A stretch of DNA of 6,905 nt from CAYJOG01 sp964371695 [NCBI: uncultured bacterium]. GTDB taxonomy: Bacteria; CAYJOG01. A model generated the notes under the pieces. The model searched no databases. It was not told where the DNA came from and saw nothing but the letters and a program-made list of their open reading frames with translations. A program made the translations under genes and the position numbers. The DNA lies in contig CAYJOG010000152.1 of the NCBI GenBank assembly GCA_964371695.1, forward strand, positions 1-6,905. The letters are read 5' to 3'. Shown piece after piece: positions 1-6,494 of this stretch. How positions within the stretch are numbered: the stretch's first letter is position 1; the number at the start of each line of letters is the position of its first letter.

Positions 1-2327
1 GGCTTGCGCAGGGGGCGATGCACCTGCCGCCGCAGGGCGTGAAAAACCTGCGCCGGTGTGGTGGGGTTGAGCACCTGCATGTTGTCGCTGGCGCAGAGTT
101 CCAGGTATCGCCCCAGACGGGCGCTGGAATGTTCCGGTCCCTGGCCCTCCATGCCGTGGGGCAGCAACATCACCAAGCCGCTCAGGCGTTGCCATTTCAC
201 TTCGCCGGAAACCAGGAACTGGTCGATGATGGCCTGGGCGGTGTTGGCGAAGTCGCCAAACTGGGCCTCCCAGATCACCAGCGCATCGGGATAATCCAGG
301 CTGTAACCATATTCAAACCCCAGCACACCCATTTCGCACAGGGGGCTGTCGTGTACCTCAAAGGGGCCCTGCTGGGCATGCAGGTGTTGCAGGGGCTGAT
401 GCCGTTTGCCGGTTTCAAAATCGTGCAGCACGGCGTGACGGTGGCTGAAGGTGCCCCGGCCGCTGTCCTGACCCGTGAGGCGCACGTGTACGCCCTCGTT
501 GAGCAGCGAGGCAAAGGCCAGGGCCTCGCCCGCACCCCAGTCCAGGGTTTTCTGGCCCTGCGTCATTTCGTGGCGGGCTTCGAGCAGTTTGGCGATTTTG
601 GGGTGGGGCGTGAAACCCTCTGGCGTGGTGCAAAGCCGGTCACCCAGTTGCTTGAGGGTGTCCGCCGCCACGGTGGTGTCCACTTCGGCGGTTTCGGCGT
701 CGTGGCCGCCCCGGTATCGCGCCCACACGCCTCCCAGCGTGCTGATGCGCGAAACGGCTTTTTCGGCTTTCACCCGCGCCAGTTCGCGGTCCAGCACCGC
801 CCGGTAATCCGCCGCGATGCTCTCGGCCTCCTGCTGGGTAATCTCCGCCAGTTGCTCCAGACGCTGGATGTAAATCTGGCGGATGGAGGGTTTCCGGGCG
901 ATGGTCTGATACATGCCTGGCTGGGTGAAGGCCGGTTCGTCACCCTCGTTGTGGCCATATTTGCGGTAACACCACAGGTCAATCACCACGTCGCGGTGAA
1001 ACCGCTCGCGGAACTCCACCGCCAGATCCCCCACCTGCGCCAGGGCCTCCGGGTCTTCGCCGTTCACGTGAAAGATGGGGATTTGCAGCATTTTGGCGAT
1101 GTCGGTGCAATAGGTGGTGCTGCGGGATTCGCTGGGCAACGTGGTGAACCCCACCTGATTGTTCACCACCACATGCACCGTGCCCCCCACGGCATAACCC
1201 CGCAGTTCGCTCATGTTCAGCATTTCCATCACCACGCCCTCGCCCGCAAAGGCCGCGTCGCCATGCACCAGCAGGGGCAGCACGGCCTGGTTGCTGATGT
1301 CACCCAGGCGGTGCTGTTTGGCCCGCACGCGTCCCTGCACCACGGTGTTGACAATCTCAAGGTGGCTGGGGTTGAAGGTGAGCGAGAGATGCACGTTTTT
1401 GCCGGCGGGGGTGGTGATGTCCGAGGAATAACCCAGGTGATATTTCACGTCGCCCGTGAACTCTTCTTCTTCGTCTTCTTCTTTGTTGCCCTCAAACTCG
1501 GCGAACACGTCGGCCACCGGCTTGCCGATGATGTTCACCAGCACGTTGAGCCGCCCCCGGTGGGCCATGCCGATCACCACCTCGCCCGCGCCTTTTTCGG
1601 CAGAGCGGTTGAGGATGACGTCGATGAGGGGAATCAGGCTTTCCGCGCCCTCCAGGCTAAAGCGCTTGGCCCCGATGAACTTGGTGTGCAGGAACTGCTC
1701 GAACAGTTCGGCGTGGGTGAGTTTTTCCAGCACGCGGCGGTGTTCGGCGCGGGTGAGGTTGGGGCGGTTGAAACTGGTCTCGATGCGGTTCAGCAGCCAG
1801 GTGCGGATTTCCTGGTCGTGGATGTGGTTGATGTCCACGCCGATGCTGCGGCAATAGGTGTTGTTGAGGCGGTCAAACAGTTCCCGCAGGGTATGCACAT
1901 CCGGCCCCCCCACGTCAAAGCTGGAAAACTGGCGGTCCAGGTCCGCCTCGCCCAGGCCAAACTCTGCCAGCACCAGGGTGCTGAGGGGGCCGCGCCCCGG
2001 CTGGGCCTGCAAGGGGTCCAGGTCGGCATAAAGGTGGCCCTTGTTGCGAAAGGCGTGGATGAGCCGCCGCACGTTGTCTTGCCGCACCTTGGCCTCGGCC
2101 CCATTGCCGCCGTTGGCCGCAGGGCCGGTGCTCTGATAGATGCTGCGCTCAAAGGTGACAGGGGGCAAGGCGGCGGCTCCCGCGCCGGCGCCGTTGCGCT
2201 CAAAGCCGTCGAACACCTTTTTCCAGGCCGGGTCCACCGAGCCGGGGTTTTGCAGATACTCGAAATACAGGCCCTCTACAAAGGCCAGGTTGTGAGATGA
2301 AAAGGGCATCGCAGCGCCGTCACTCAT
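1..2327 (-). CDS. sucA: 2-oxoglutarate dehydrogenase E1 component (3' end beyond window)
   Basis: Thiamine-diphosphate-dependent E1 subunit of the 2-oxoglutarate dehydrogenase complex. It decarboxylates 2-oxoglutarate and passes the succinyl group to the lipoyl domain of E2 (SucB) in the cytoplasmic TCA cycle. About 775 codons are visible from ATG at 2327, with no stop before the left edge. E. coli SucA has about 930 residues, so roughly 150 C-terminal residues are missing. The N-terminus carries the usual E1o helix (LAFVEGLYFEYLQNPGSVDP, from about residue 14). Then come GMAHRGRLN with His256, GDVKYH with His297, NPSHLE, the ThDP/Mg region HGDAAFAGEG (Asp357) to VVNNQVGFTT (Asn389-390), CYRKYGHNEGDEP, and near the edge SSARLGRYLELCASDNMQV. 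His256 and His297 correspond to the catalytic His260 and His298 of E. coli. An acidic run, EEDEEEE, lies at 283-289 just before His297. sucB would be expected beyond the left edge. No frameshift was seen. Confidence 0.97.
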   Translation of the reverse strand, partial: MSDGAAMPFSSHNLAFVEGLYFEYLQNPGSVDPAWKKVFDGFERNGAGAGAAALPPVTFERSIYQSTGPAANGGNGAEAKVRQDNVRRLIHAFRNKGHLYADLDPLQAQPGRGPLSTLVLAEFGLGEADLDRQFSSFDVGGPDVHTLRELFDRLNNTYCRSIGVDINHIHDQEIRTWLLNRIETSFNRPNLTRAEHRRVLEKLTHAELFEQFLHTKFIGAKRFSLEGAESLIPLIDVILNRSAEKGAGEVVIGMAHRGRLNVLVNIIGKPVADVFAEFEGNKEEDEEEEFTGDVKYHLGYSSDITTPAGKNVHLSLTFNPSHLEIVNTVVQGRVRAKQHRLGDISNQAVLPLLVHGDAAFAGEGVVMEMLNMSELRGYAVGGTVHVVVNNQVGFTTLPSESRSTTYCTDIAKMLQIPIFHVNGEDPEALAQVGDLAVEFRERFHRDVVIDLWCYRKYGHNEGDEPAFTQPGMYQTIARKPSIRQIYIQRLEQLAEITQQEAESIAADYRAVLDRELARVKAEKAVSRISTLGGVWARYRGGHDAETAEVDTTVAADTLKQLGDRLCTTPEGFTPHPKIAKLLEARHEMTQGQKTLDWGAGEALAFASLLNEGVHVRLTGQDSGRGTFSHRHAVLHDFETGKRHQPLQHLHAQQGPFEVHDSPLCEMGVLGFEYGYSLDYPDALVIWEAQFGDFANTAQAIIDQFLVSGEVKWQRLSGLVMLLPHGMEGQGPEHSSARLGRYLELCASDNMQVLNPTTPAQVFHALRRQVHRPLRK

Positions 2328-2342
2328 GGGGCGTAACCACTT

Positions 2343-2348
2343 CCTCCT
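2343..2348 (-). promoter_or_regulatory. Ribosome binding site of sucA
   Basis: On the minus strand AGGAGG is a perfect Shine-Dalgarno core, but it lies 15 nt from the ATG at 2327, longer than the usual 5-10 nt. No in-frame ATG, GTG or TTG lies between it and that ATG. The next in-frame ATG (2309, giving MPFSSHN) is even further away, so 2327 stays the best start. Confidence 0.6.
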
Positions 2349-2425
2349 GAATTTTTCGCGTCCGGGGACACGCCGGGGGGCATTTTAACAGGGTGCCGGG
2401 CAACGGGTTCTTTTTTGGCAGTGAA

Positions 2426-2893
2426 TCAGGGTGGGTCAGGCAGCCAGTGTTTGTAGTCCTTTGTCATGCGGGTCTGGAGTTTTGAAATGATCTCAATCAG
2501 TTCGTCCGCCAGCGGAGCCGGTTCGCCTTCGCCATAGGCGAAAACAGGAGGATCACCATGGGCGATGTCGCTACGGTCCTTCCAGATTTGCATGACCCGC
2601 TCAATGTCTTTTTTGGCAAGTGCCGTATCCTGCGCCATTTCTTCGAGCCGTTGGCGAAAGGAGCCTTCGTCTTTGGCTTTCTCAACAAGTCCCTTTTCAA
2701 AAGCCGCCACGATCAGGACAAAAAAGGCATATTGAGCCATTTCATAGGCGTGGTGGTAATGCACGTATTCCTCTTCGGGCGGTGGATTGACAGGATCATG
2801 CAGGCGGTGTTCGAATAATTTTTCGACAAGCCGAAAGGCACCAGCAAGCGCCCTGATGTTTTCACAGGTTTCGCCCAAAAGGGGTTCAGGCAT
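2426..2893 (-). CDS. HEPN-like small helical protein with R-x4-H motif, possible RNase
   Basis: A 155-residue soluble protein without signal peptide or membrane segment, predicted mostly alpha-helical. Residues 107-113 read RSDIAHG, which matches the R-x4-6-H signature of HEPN domains (Arg107, His112, with a polar residue after Arg and a Gly after His). The signature is placed in the second half of the protein, as expected for a four-helix HEPN bundle. The segment around 44-70 (YVHYHHAYEMAQYAFF and following) resembles the aromatic, long-helix part of such domains. HEPN proteins are known as metal-independent RNases in toxin-antitoxin, Abi and CRISPR systems, and some are inactive structural versions. 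The ATG at 2893 overlaps the stop of the upstream gene (shared ATGCCTGA), so translation is probably coupled. The exact HEPN family is not recognised and the activity is inference. A non-catalytic helical protein remains possible. Confidence 0.7.
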   Translation of the reverse strand: MPEPLLGETCENIRALAGAFRLVEKLFEHRLHDPVNPPPEEEYVHYHHAYEMAQYAFFVLIVAAFEKGLVEKAKDEGSFRQRLEEMAQDTALAKKDIERVMQIWKDRSDIAHGDPPVFAYGEGEPAPLADELIEIISKLQTRMTKDYKHWLPDPP

Positions 2894-3353
2894 GAACCAA
2901 CGAGGCTTCCAGTGCTTTTTCCGCCTCGCCCATCAGTGCAAAAAATCTTTCCTTGGTAAGGATGTCCCGTCTGCGTCGATCCGCAGCGAGGAACAGTGTC
3001 CACTCATAATTCTGGGTTTCGTCGTTAAACAGAAGCACCAAGTGATACATTGCGCCTCTGCTGACAACAACACTGATCACCCCGGCGGTTCCCGACACCC
3101 AAAGATTTGTCGGAACGAAGGTGATTCTGTGTTTGTCCCACAGGATGCTCATCGCCGGGACTTTGAACGGCCCCACGCCAAACTGTGTCATGAGGGGCTC
3201 CGGCCTTTTGGTGATTTCGGAGGTGTCCAGTGACACGGCGTCTCCCCGGAACTCTTTCGCCCAGTCCGTCAGCGTGGCGAAAGTCGCCTGCAGGCGGGAT
3301 TTCCAAGACTCCAGTTCGTTGATGACAAATTCCTTGTCCAGGCTGTCGCTCAT
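2886..3353 (-). CDS. Hypothetical protein, partner of the HEPN-like gene
   Basis: A 155-residue protein whose family I do not recognise. The first ~40 residues look helical (ELESWKSRLQATFATLTDWA). The middle is beta-rich, with strands such as RITFVPTNLWV, GVISVVVSR, MYHLVLLF and YEWTLFLAA. A basic patch, DRRRRD (near 125-130), is followed by a C-terminal helix, KERFFALMGEAEKALEASL. There is no signal peptide or convincing membrane helix, so it is probably cytoplasmic. The ATG at 3353 has no good Shine-Dalgarno sequence. Its stop codon lies inside the start of the HEPN-like gene (8-nt overlap), and it begins only 50 nt after the FecR gene, so it could be co-transcribed with either or both. The tight coupling suggests it works with the HEPN-like protein, perhaps as antitoxin or substrate-recognition partner, but that is inference only. 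Confidence 0.8.
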   Translation of the reverse strand: MSDSLDKEFVINELESWKSRLQATFATLTDWAKEFRGDAVSLDTSEITKRPEPLMTQFGVGPFKVPAMSILWDKHRITFVPTNLWVSGTAGVISVVVSRGAMYHLVLLFNDETQNYEWTLFLAADRRRRDILTKERFFALMGEAEKALEASLVHA

Positions 3354-3379
3354 GAATATATGTTAGCCCGACTGCCTCT

Positions 3380-3400
3380 GCCGGGCAACAAACACCCGGC
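3380..3400 (-). other. GC hairpin directly after the FecR gene
   Basis: GCCGGG (3380-3385) pairs with CCCGGC (3395-3400) around a 9-nt loop, beginning 3 nt after the FecR stop codon on the minus strand. No T-run follows, so it is at best a weak terminator or an mRNA 3'-end or processing structure between the FecR gene and the next gene. GCCCG at 3366-3370 can instead pair with CGGGC at 3382-3386, giving a competing 5-bp fold. Confidence 0.3.
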
Positions 3401-3403
3401 TTG

Positions 3404-4429
3404 TCACTCCACCCACAGGCGCACACCCGTGCCGGTGTGTTCAATCTGTTCCAGCAGTTCGTTGCGGATCTGTTCCTGCAGCAGGTCTTTGCCGATGTCC
3501 TCCAGCAGGTGCGGGGGCAGGGCGTCCAGTCCCGCTTTCAGTTCGGCGGTCAGTTCCGGGTGGGCCATGAGGAACGCTTTGTCGTCCATAATTTTTCCGT
3601 CAGAGCGCAGGGTGTCCAGCTTGTTGTCCAAACCCGGACCAGGCTTCTGCAATCCACCGTCTTTCAATTCCGGCTTGTCTGATTCCAGTTCCCGCCGCAG
3701 TTCTTCCTTGTCCGCGTCTTCGCGGCCCTGCCAGGGGGCGGTTTCTTCCGTGGGGAAATCCTCGCCGGTGCGGGCGGTGTCCCATTCCTCTTTCAGACGC
3801 AGGGTGCGGCTTTCTTCCATTTTCAGTTCCTGCAACTGCACGGGGGGCAGGGGCTGGGGCGTGAGGGTCATGGCCCCCATGCGGGCCGCCAGCATGAAAC
3901 CCGGCCCCACCAGTTGTTCCACCTGGGCCGTGCGCACAAACACCTGACCCGCCAGCACCTGCACCTGGGTCTGCTGGGGCTGCCGGTCCACGGAAAAAAA
4001 CGTGCCCCGCACACCCGCCACCAGCTCTGGTGTCTCCACCTGAAAAGCCTGGCTGGCCTGGAGTTTTTGCGCCGTGATATGGACTTTGCCTGCGCTGAGT
4101 TTCAGGCGCACTGGCCCTGGCTCGGTGCTGGTGAGGCGCAGCACCGAGAGCGGCCCCAGCCGCAGCACGTGGCCGCTGGGCCAGGCCAGAACCACCTCGG
4201 AGCCGCCCGACGTGCGGATTTCCACCCCCTCGCCATAGGCCTGCCCCCGGCTGACCAGACGAAAGGATTCGTCCACCCGCGCCGTCACGCGCCCCAGCAC
4301 CTTCTGCACCCGCACCGCCGCGCCACGGGCCTGAGAGGGGGGGCACGCCCCCAGCAGCGTCAGGCCAAAAACCACGGGAAACCAAAGTTTTATGCCACTT
4401 TTCCTGTTTTCGGGGGAGCGTTTCAGCAT
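3404..4429 (-). CDS. FecR-domain envelope protein, probable lipoprotein
   Basis: A 341-residue exported protein. The N-terminus has basic residues, then a hydrophobic stretch (LWFPVVFGLTLL, 15-26) and a lipobox-like LGAC with Cys29, so lipoprotein processing is likely; signal peptidase I cleavage near SQA (32-34) is the alternative. Residues ~40-165 form a FecR domain: a beta-rich segment with QAYGEGVEIRTSGGSEVVL, then the hallmark VAGVRGT at 137-143. From ~200 the protein is charged and helical or disordered (many E, K, D, R) and ends in a helix, LLQEQIRNELLEQIEHTG. It lacks the cytoplasmic anti-sigma N-terminus of true FecR, and no FecI-type sigma factor or TonB receptor gene is adjacent, so iron-signal transduction is unlikely. 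Secreted FecR-domain proteins are known, but their roles are mostly undefined. The ATG at 4429 has no strong Shine-Dalgarno sequence, and no in-frame alternative start was found immediately upstream. Confidence 0.88.
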   Translation of the reverse strand: MLKRSPENRKSGIKLWFPVVFGLTLLGACPPSQARGAAVRVQKVLGRVTARVDESFRLVSRGQAYGEGVEIRTSGGSEVVLAWPSGHVLRLGPLSVLRLTSTEPGPVRLKLSAGKVHITAQKLQASQAFQVETPELVAGVRGTFFSVDRQPQQTQVQVLAGQVFVRTAQVEQLVGPGFMLAARMGAMTLTPQPLPPVQLQELKMEESRTLRLKEEWDTARTGEDFPTEETAPWQGREDADKEELRRELESDKPELKDGGLQKPGPGLDNKLDTLRSDGKIMDDKAFLMAHPELTAELKAGLDALPPHLLEDIGKDLLQEQIRNELLEQIEHTGTGVRLWVE

Positions 4430-4493
4430 GGGGATGAACCAATGGAGATGGTAACACGCCCCTTGTCGCCGCCCAGTTAAGAAAACGATTTAC

Positions 4494-4499
4494 TTGACA
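4494..4499 (+). promoter_or_regulatory. Possible -35 element upstream of the helicase gene
   Basis: TTGACA matches the sigma-70 -35 consensus exactly and lies about 125 nt before the helicase ATG in the divergent intergenic region 4430-4622. No good -10 follows at 16-18 nt; the nearest candidate is TAGACC (4515-4520) at 15-nt spacing, with only three matches to TATAAT. If used, it implies a leader of roughly 95 nt. The rest of this intergenic region shows no gene. Confidence 0.3.
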
Positions 4500-4607
4500 T
4501 CCGGCTTAAACAGGTAGACCTTGGGCATTCAACCCGCCGGAAACAGCTTTTTGGCGAGGCACTTTTTGGAAACCATCCCTGACTGGCATCACGGGCTGGA
4601 CCAGCTC

Positions 4608-4613
4608 AGGAGA
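4608..4613 (+). promoter_or_regulatory. Ribosome binding site fixing the helicase start
   Basis: AGGAGA sits 9 nt before the ATG at 4623. This selects MSFDTLGL as the N-terminus, which is where RhlE proteins normally begin, over a longer in-frame reading from a TTG at 4521. Confidence 0.85.
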
Positions 4614-4622
4614 GAAGTTTAT

Positions 4623-6227
4623 ATGTCATTCGATACCCTCGGTCTTAAGGCCGAACTGCTTCGTGCTGTGGCCGATGAAGGCTACACCGAACCCACCCCC
4701 GTCCAGCTTCAGGCCATTCCCATTGTCCTGAACGGTCAGGACATCATGGCCGGCGCACAGACCGGCACCGGCAAAACCGCCGGTTTCACGCTGCCCATGT
4801 TGCAGCGCCTGTCTGATCAACCGGTGGCGGGCAAGTTCCGCCCCGTGCGGGCGCTCATCCTCACCCCCACCCGCGAACTGGCGGCCCAGGTGGCCGAAAG
4901 TGTGCGGGTTTATGGCAAGCACCTGCCCCTGCGCTCGGCGGTGGTGTTTGGCGGCGTCAACATCGGCCCGCAGATCGAAAAACTGCGGCGCGGCGTGGAC
5001 ATTCTCATCGCCACGCCGGGGCGGTTGCTGGACCACGTGGGTCAGCGCACGGTGGATCTTTCCCGCGTGCAGATTCTGGTGCTGGACGAAGGCGACCGCA
5101 TGTTGGACATGGGGTTCATCCACGACATCCGGCGCATCCACAAACTGTTGCCGACCGAGAAACAGACCCTGCTGTTCTCCGCCACTTTTCCCGATGAAAT
5201 CAAGGCGCTGGCGGCGGACATGCTGCACAAACCCGCCCTGATTGAAGTGGCGCGCCGCACGCTCACCGCCGAAGGCATCGAGCACGTCGTCCACTATGTG
5301 GATCGCCACCGCAAGCGGGACCTGCTGTCGCACCTGATCGAATCGGGCGACTGGCGTCAGGTGCTGGTTTTCACCCGCACCAAACACGGGGCCAATCACC
5401 TCACCACCCACCTGGAGCGCGAGGGCATCAGCGCCACCGCCCTGCACGGCAACAAAAGTCAGGCGGCCCGCACCAAGGCGCTGTCTGATTTCAAAAATGG
5501 CCGTGTGCGGGTGCTGGTGGCCACCGACATCGCCGCGCGGGGGCTGGACATTGACCAGTTGCCCCACGTGGTCAACTTTGAGATTCCCAACGTGCCCGAA
5601 GAATATGTGCACCGCATTGGCCGCACCGGCAGGGCGGGTTATGAAGGCAAGGCCGTGTCGCTGGTGTGTGTGGATGAACTGAAACTGCTGCGGGACATCG
5701 AGCGGCTCTTGAAAAAGGAATTGCCCAAAGAGGTCATTCCCGGTTTCGAGGCGGACCTCACCGTGGCGCCAGAGCCGATTTTGCAGCGGCGGGGCCAGGG
5801 CGCGCCCAGGCGTGATTCCGGCGGGGCTTCGTCTTCGCGGGGAGACTCCTTCCGCCGCAAAGAAGACGGCTTCAAACCCCGGTCGTCGGGTTCGGGCCAT
5901 GGCGGACCCAAAAAACGCTATGGTTCCAGCGAAGGCTCAGGCGGGGGATATGGCAGCAAGAGCACCTATGCGGGTGAGCACCGTGGCCCCAGCACGCAAG
6001 AGGGCGAAAGCCGAGGCCAACGCACCCATGGGGGAGCGCGCCCGGCCGCCGGGCCGGGTGGTTCGGGTCATGGGCCGGGTTCCTCTGAGCATCGCCATGG
6101 GGCAGGGCCACGCCCCAGCCGACATAAATCTGCTGGCAGCGGCGGGCACCAGTCGGCTTCTCCTTCGCGCCACGCGGGGGGACAGGGGCGACGCCCGGCA
6201 TCGGCCAAACCACGGTCTGGGCGGTAA
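4623..6227 (+). CDS. rhlE: RhlE-type DEAD-box ATP-dependent RNA helicase (DEGD variant)
   Basis: A 534-residue cytoplasmic RNA helicase that unwinds short RNA duplexes with ATP; the RhlE family is linked to ribosome maturation, RNA decay and cold growth. Motifs appear in the expected order: Q motif GYTEPTPVQ with Phe3 and Gln28, motif I AQTGTGKT 45-52, Ia PTRELA 82-87, GG 110-111, Ib TPGR 131-134, II DEGD 155-158, III SAT 186-188, [10 protein letters not shown] 247-254, [11 protein letters not shown] 300-309, [10 protein letters not shown] 330-337. Motif II carries Gly157 (GGC) where the family has Ala (GCC), a one-base difference; the flanking [13 protein letters not shown] is otherwise typical. 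From ~390 a 145-residue low-complexity Gly/Ser/Arg/His tail replaces the shorter basic tails of many RhlE proteins and probably aids RNA binding or condensation. Start chosen by Shine-Dalgarno sequence and homology. The gene is transcribed alone, with a terminator-like hairpin 31 nt after its stop. Confidence 0.96.
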   Translation: MSFDTLGLKAELLRAVADEGYTEPTPVQLQAIPIVLNGQDIMAGAQTGTGKTAGFTLPMLQRLSDQPVAGKFRPVRALILTPTRELAAQVAESVRVYGKHLPLRSAVVFGGVNIGPQIEKLRRGVDILIATPGRLLDHVGQRTVDLSRVQILVLDEGDRMLDMGFIHDIRRIHKLLPTEKQTLLFSATFPDEIKALAADMLHKPALIEVARRTLTAEGIEHVVHYVDRHRKRDLLSHLIESGDWRQVLVFTRTKHGANHLTTHLEREGISATALHGNKSQAARTKALSDFKNGRVRVLVATDIAARGLDIDQLPHVVNFEIPNVPEEYVHRIGRTGRAGYEGKAVSLVCVDELKLLRDIERLLKKELPKEVIPGFEADLTVAPEPILQRRGQGAPRRDSGGASSSRGDSFRRKEDGFKPRSSGSGHGGPKKRYGSSEGSGGGYGSKSTYAGEHRGPSTQEGESRGQRTHGGARPAAGPGGSGHGPGSSEHRHGAGPRPSRHKSAGSGGHQSASPSRHAGGQGRRPASAKPRSGR

Positions 6228-6257
6228 GACACCGCGCCTTTCAGAAACGCTGTTGAG

Positions 6258-6290
6258 CCAGCGCGGTGTTCGCACCGCGCTGGGCTTCTT
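6258..6290 (+). terminator. Probable intrinsic terminator after the helicase gene
   Basis: A perfect 11-bp GC-rich stem (6258-6268 with 6273-6283) closes a TTCG tetraloop and is followed by GCTTCTTT, a short pyrimidine/T-rich tail on the plus strand. It lies 31 nt after the helicase stop and 19 nt before the end of the converging minus-strand gene, so it may work in both directions, although the minus-strand flank is less T-rich. Confidence 0.7.
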
Positions 6291-6308
6291 TCCGAAAAGT
6301 GGTCCCCA

Positions 6309-6494
6309 TCAGTCCTCGCTTGGTGTTTTTGGGGCATCCGATGGTTTGATTTTCAAACCGGCGGCGGCGATTTCCAGCGACCTGTCCCGGAGCTTTTCCA
6401 GAATCTGCATTTTCTCAGCCACGGGCAGGTTGCGCATTTCCTCTTTCAGGGCTTTTTTGCTTTCAAGGATTTTGCTCAGGTCGTATGGGGGCAC
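6309..6494 (-). CDS. Small Lys/Glu-rich helical protein overlapping the nucleotidyltransferase gene
   Basis: A small protein with the core YDLSKILESKKALKEEMR, NLPVAEKMQILEKLRDRSLEI and a Pro/Lys/Asp-rich tail ending PKTPSED. It is strongly charged, probably two amphipathic helices, with no membrane segment. No ATG start exists. The GTG at 6494 is chosen because AAGGA lies 10 nt upstream (6505-6509), giving 61 residues that begin at PPYDLSK. TTG starts at 6512 or 6533 would give 68 or 74 residues and would retain the segment DNFQVPPYDL. With any of these starts it overlaps the 3' end of the nucleotidyltransferase gene by 32-71 nt in another frame, so expression is likely coupled. From memory, small helical proteins of this sort recur next to this kind of nucleotidyltransferase, which suggests a partner or antitoxin-like role; that is inference. 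Confidence 0.65.
   Translation of the reverse strand: MPPYDLSKILESKKALKEEMRNLPVAEKMQILEKLRDRSLEIAAAGLKIKPSDAPKTPSED

Noticed and set aside
18-2300. A 760-codon open frame on the plus strand covering almost the whole sucA region
   Set aside because: Its codons are in exact antiparallel register with sucA codons, and the minus strand gives an unmistakable E1o protein. Long stop-free antisense frames are expected opposite GC-rich genes in this register. The antisense product is His/Gly/Val-rich with no recognisable domain.
2382-2387. TAAAAT on the minus strand as a -10 box for sucA
   Set aside because: No acceptable -35 lies 16-18 nt upstream (the best is GAACCC), so a promoter in the 2328-2425 gap cannot be supported from sequence alone.
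3355-3360. TATATT on the minus strand just before the ATG at 3353, considered as a -10 element for a leaderless transcript
   Set aside because: It ends one base before the start codon, so transcription would begin inside the gene. No matching -35 was found.
3600-4457. A 285-codon minus-strand frame inside the FecR gene region
   Set aside because: It overlaps the FecR-domain gene in another frame, is Gly/Ala/Pro/Arg-rich, and shows no domain. The FecR frame has a signal sequence and the VAGVRGT hallmark.
4521-4622. N-terminal extension of the helicase by 34 codons from a TTG
   Set aside because: RhlE proteins start at MSFD-like sequences, and an AGGAGA Shine-Dalgarno sequence lies 9 nt before the ATG at 4623. 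The upstream residues resemble no helicase domain.
4626-5900. A 424-codon minus-strand frame opposite the helicase
   Set aside because: It is the antiparallel shadow of the helicase codons, with no recognisable protein domain.
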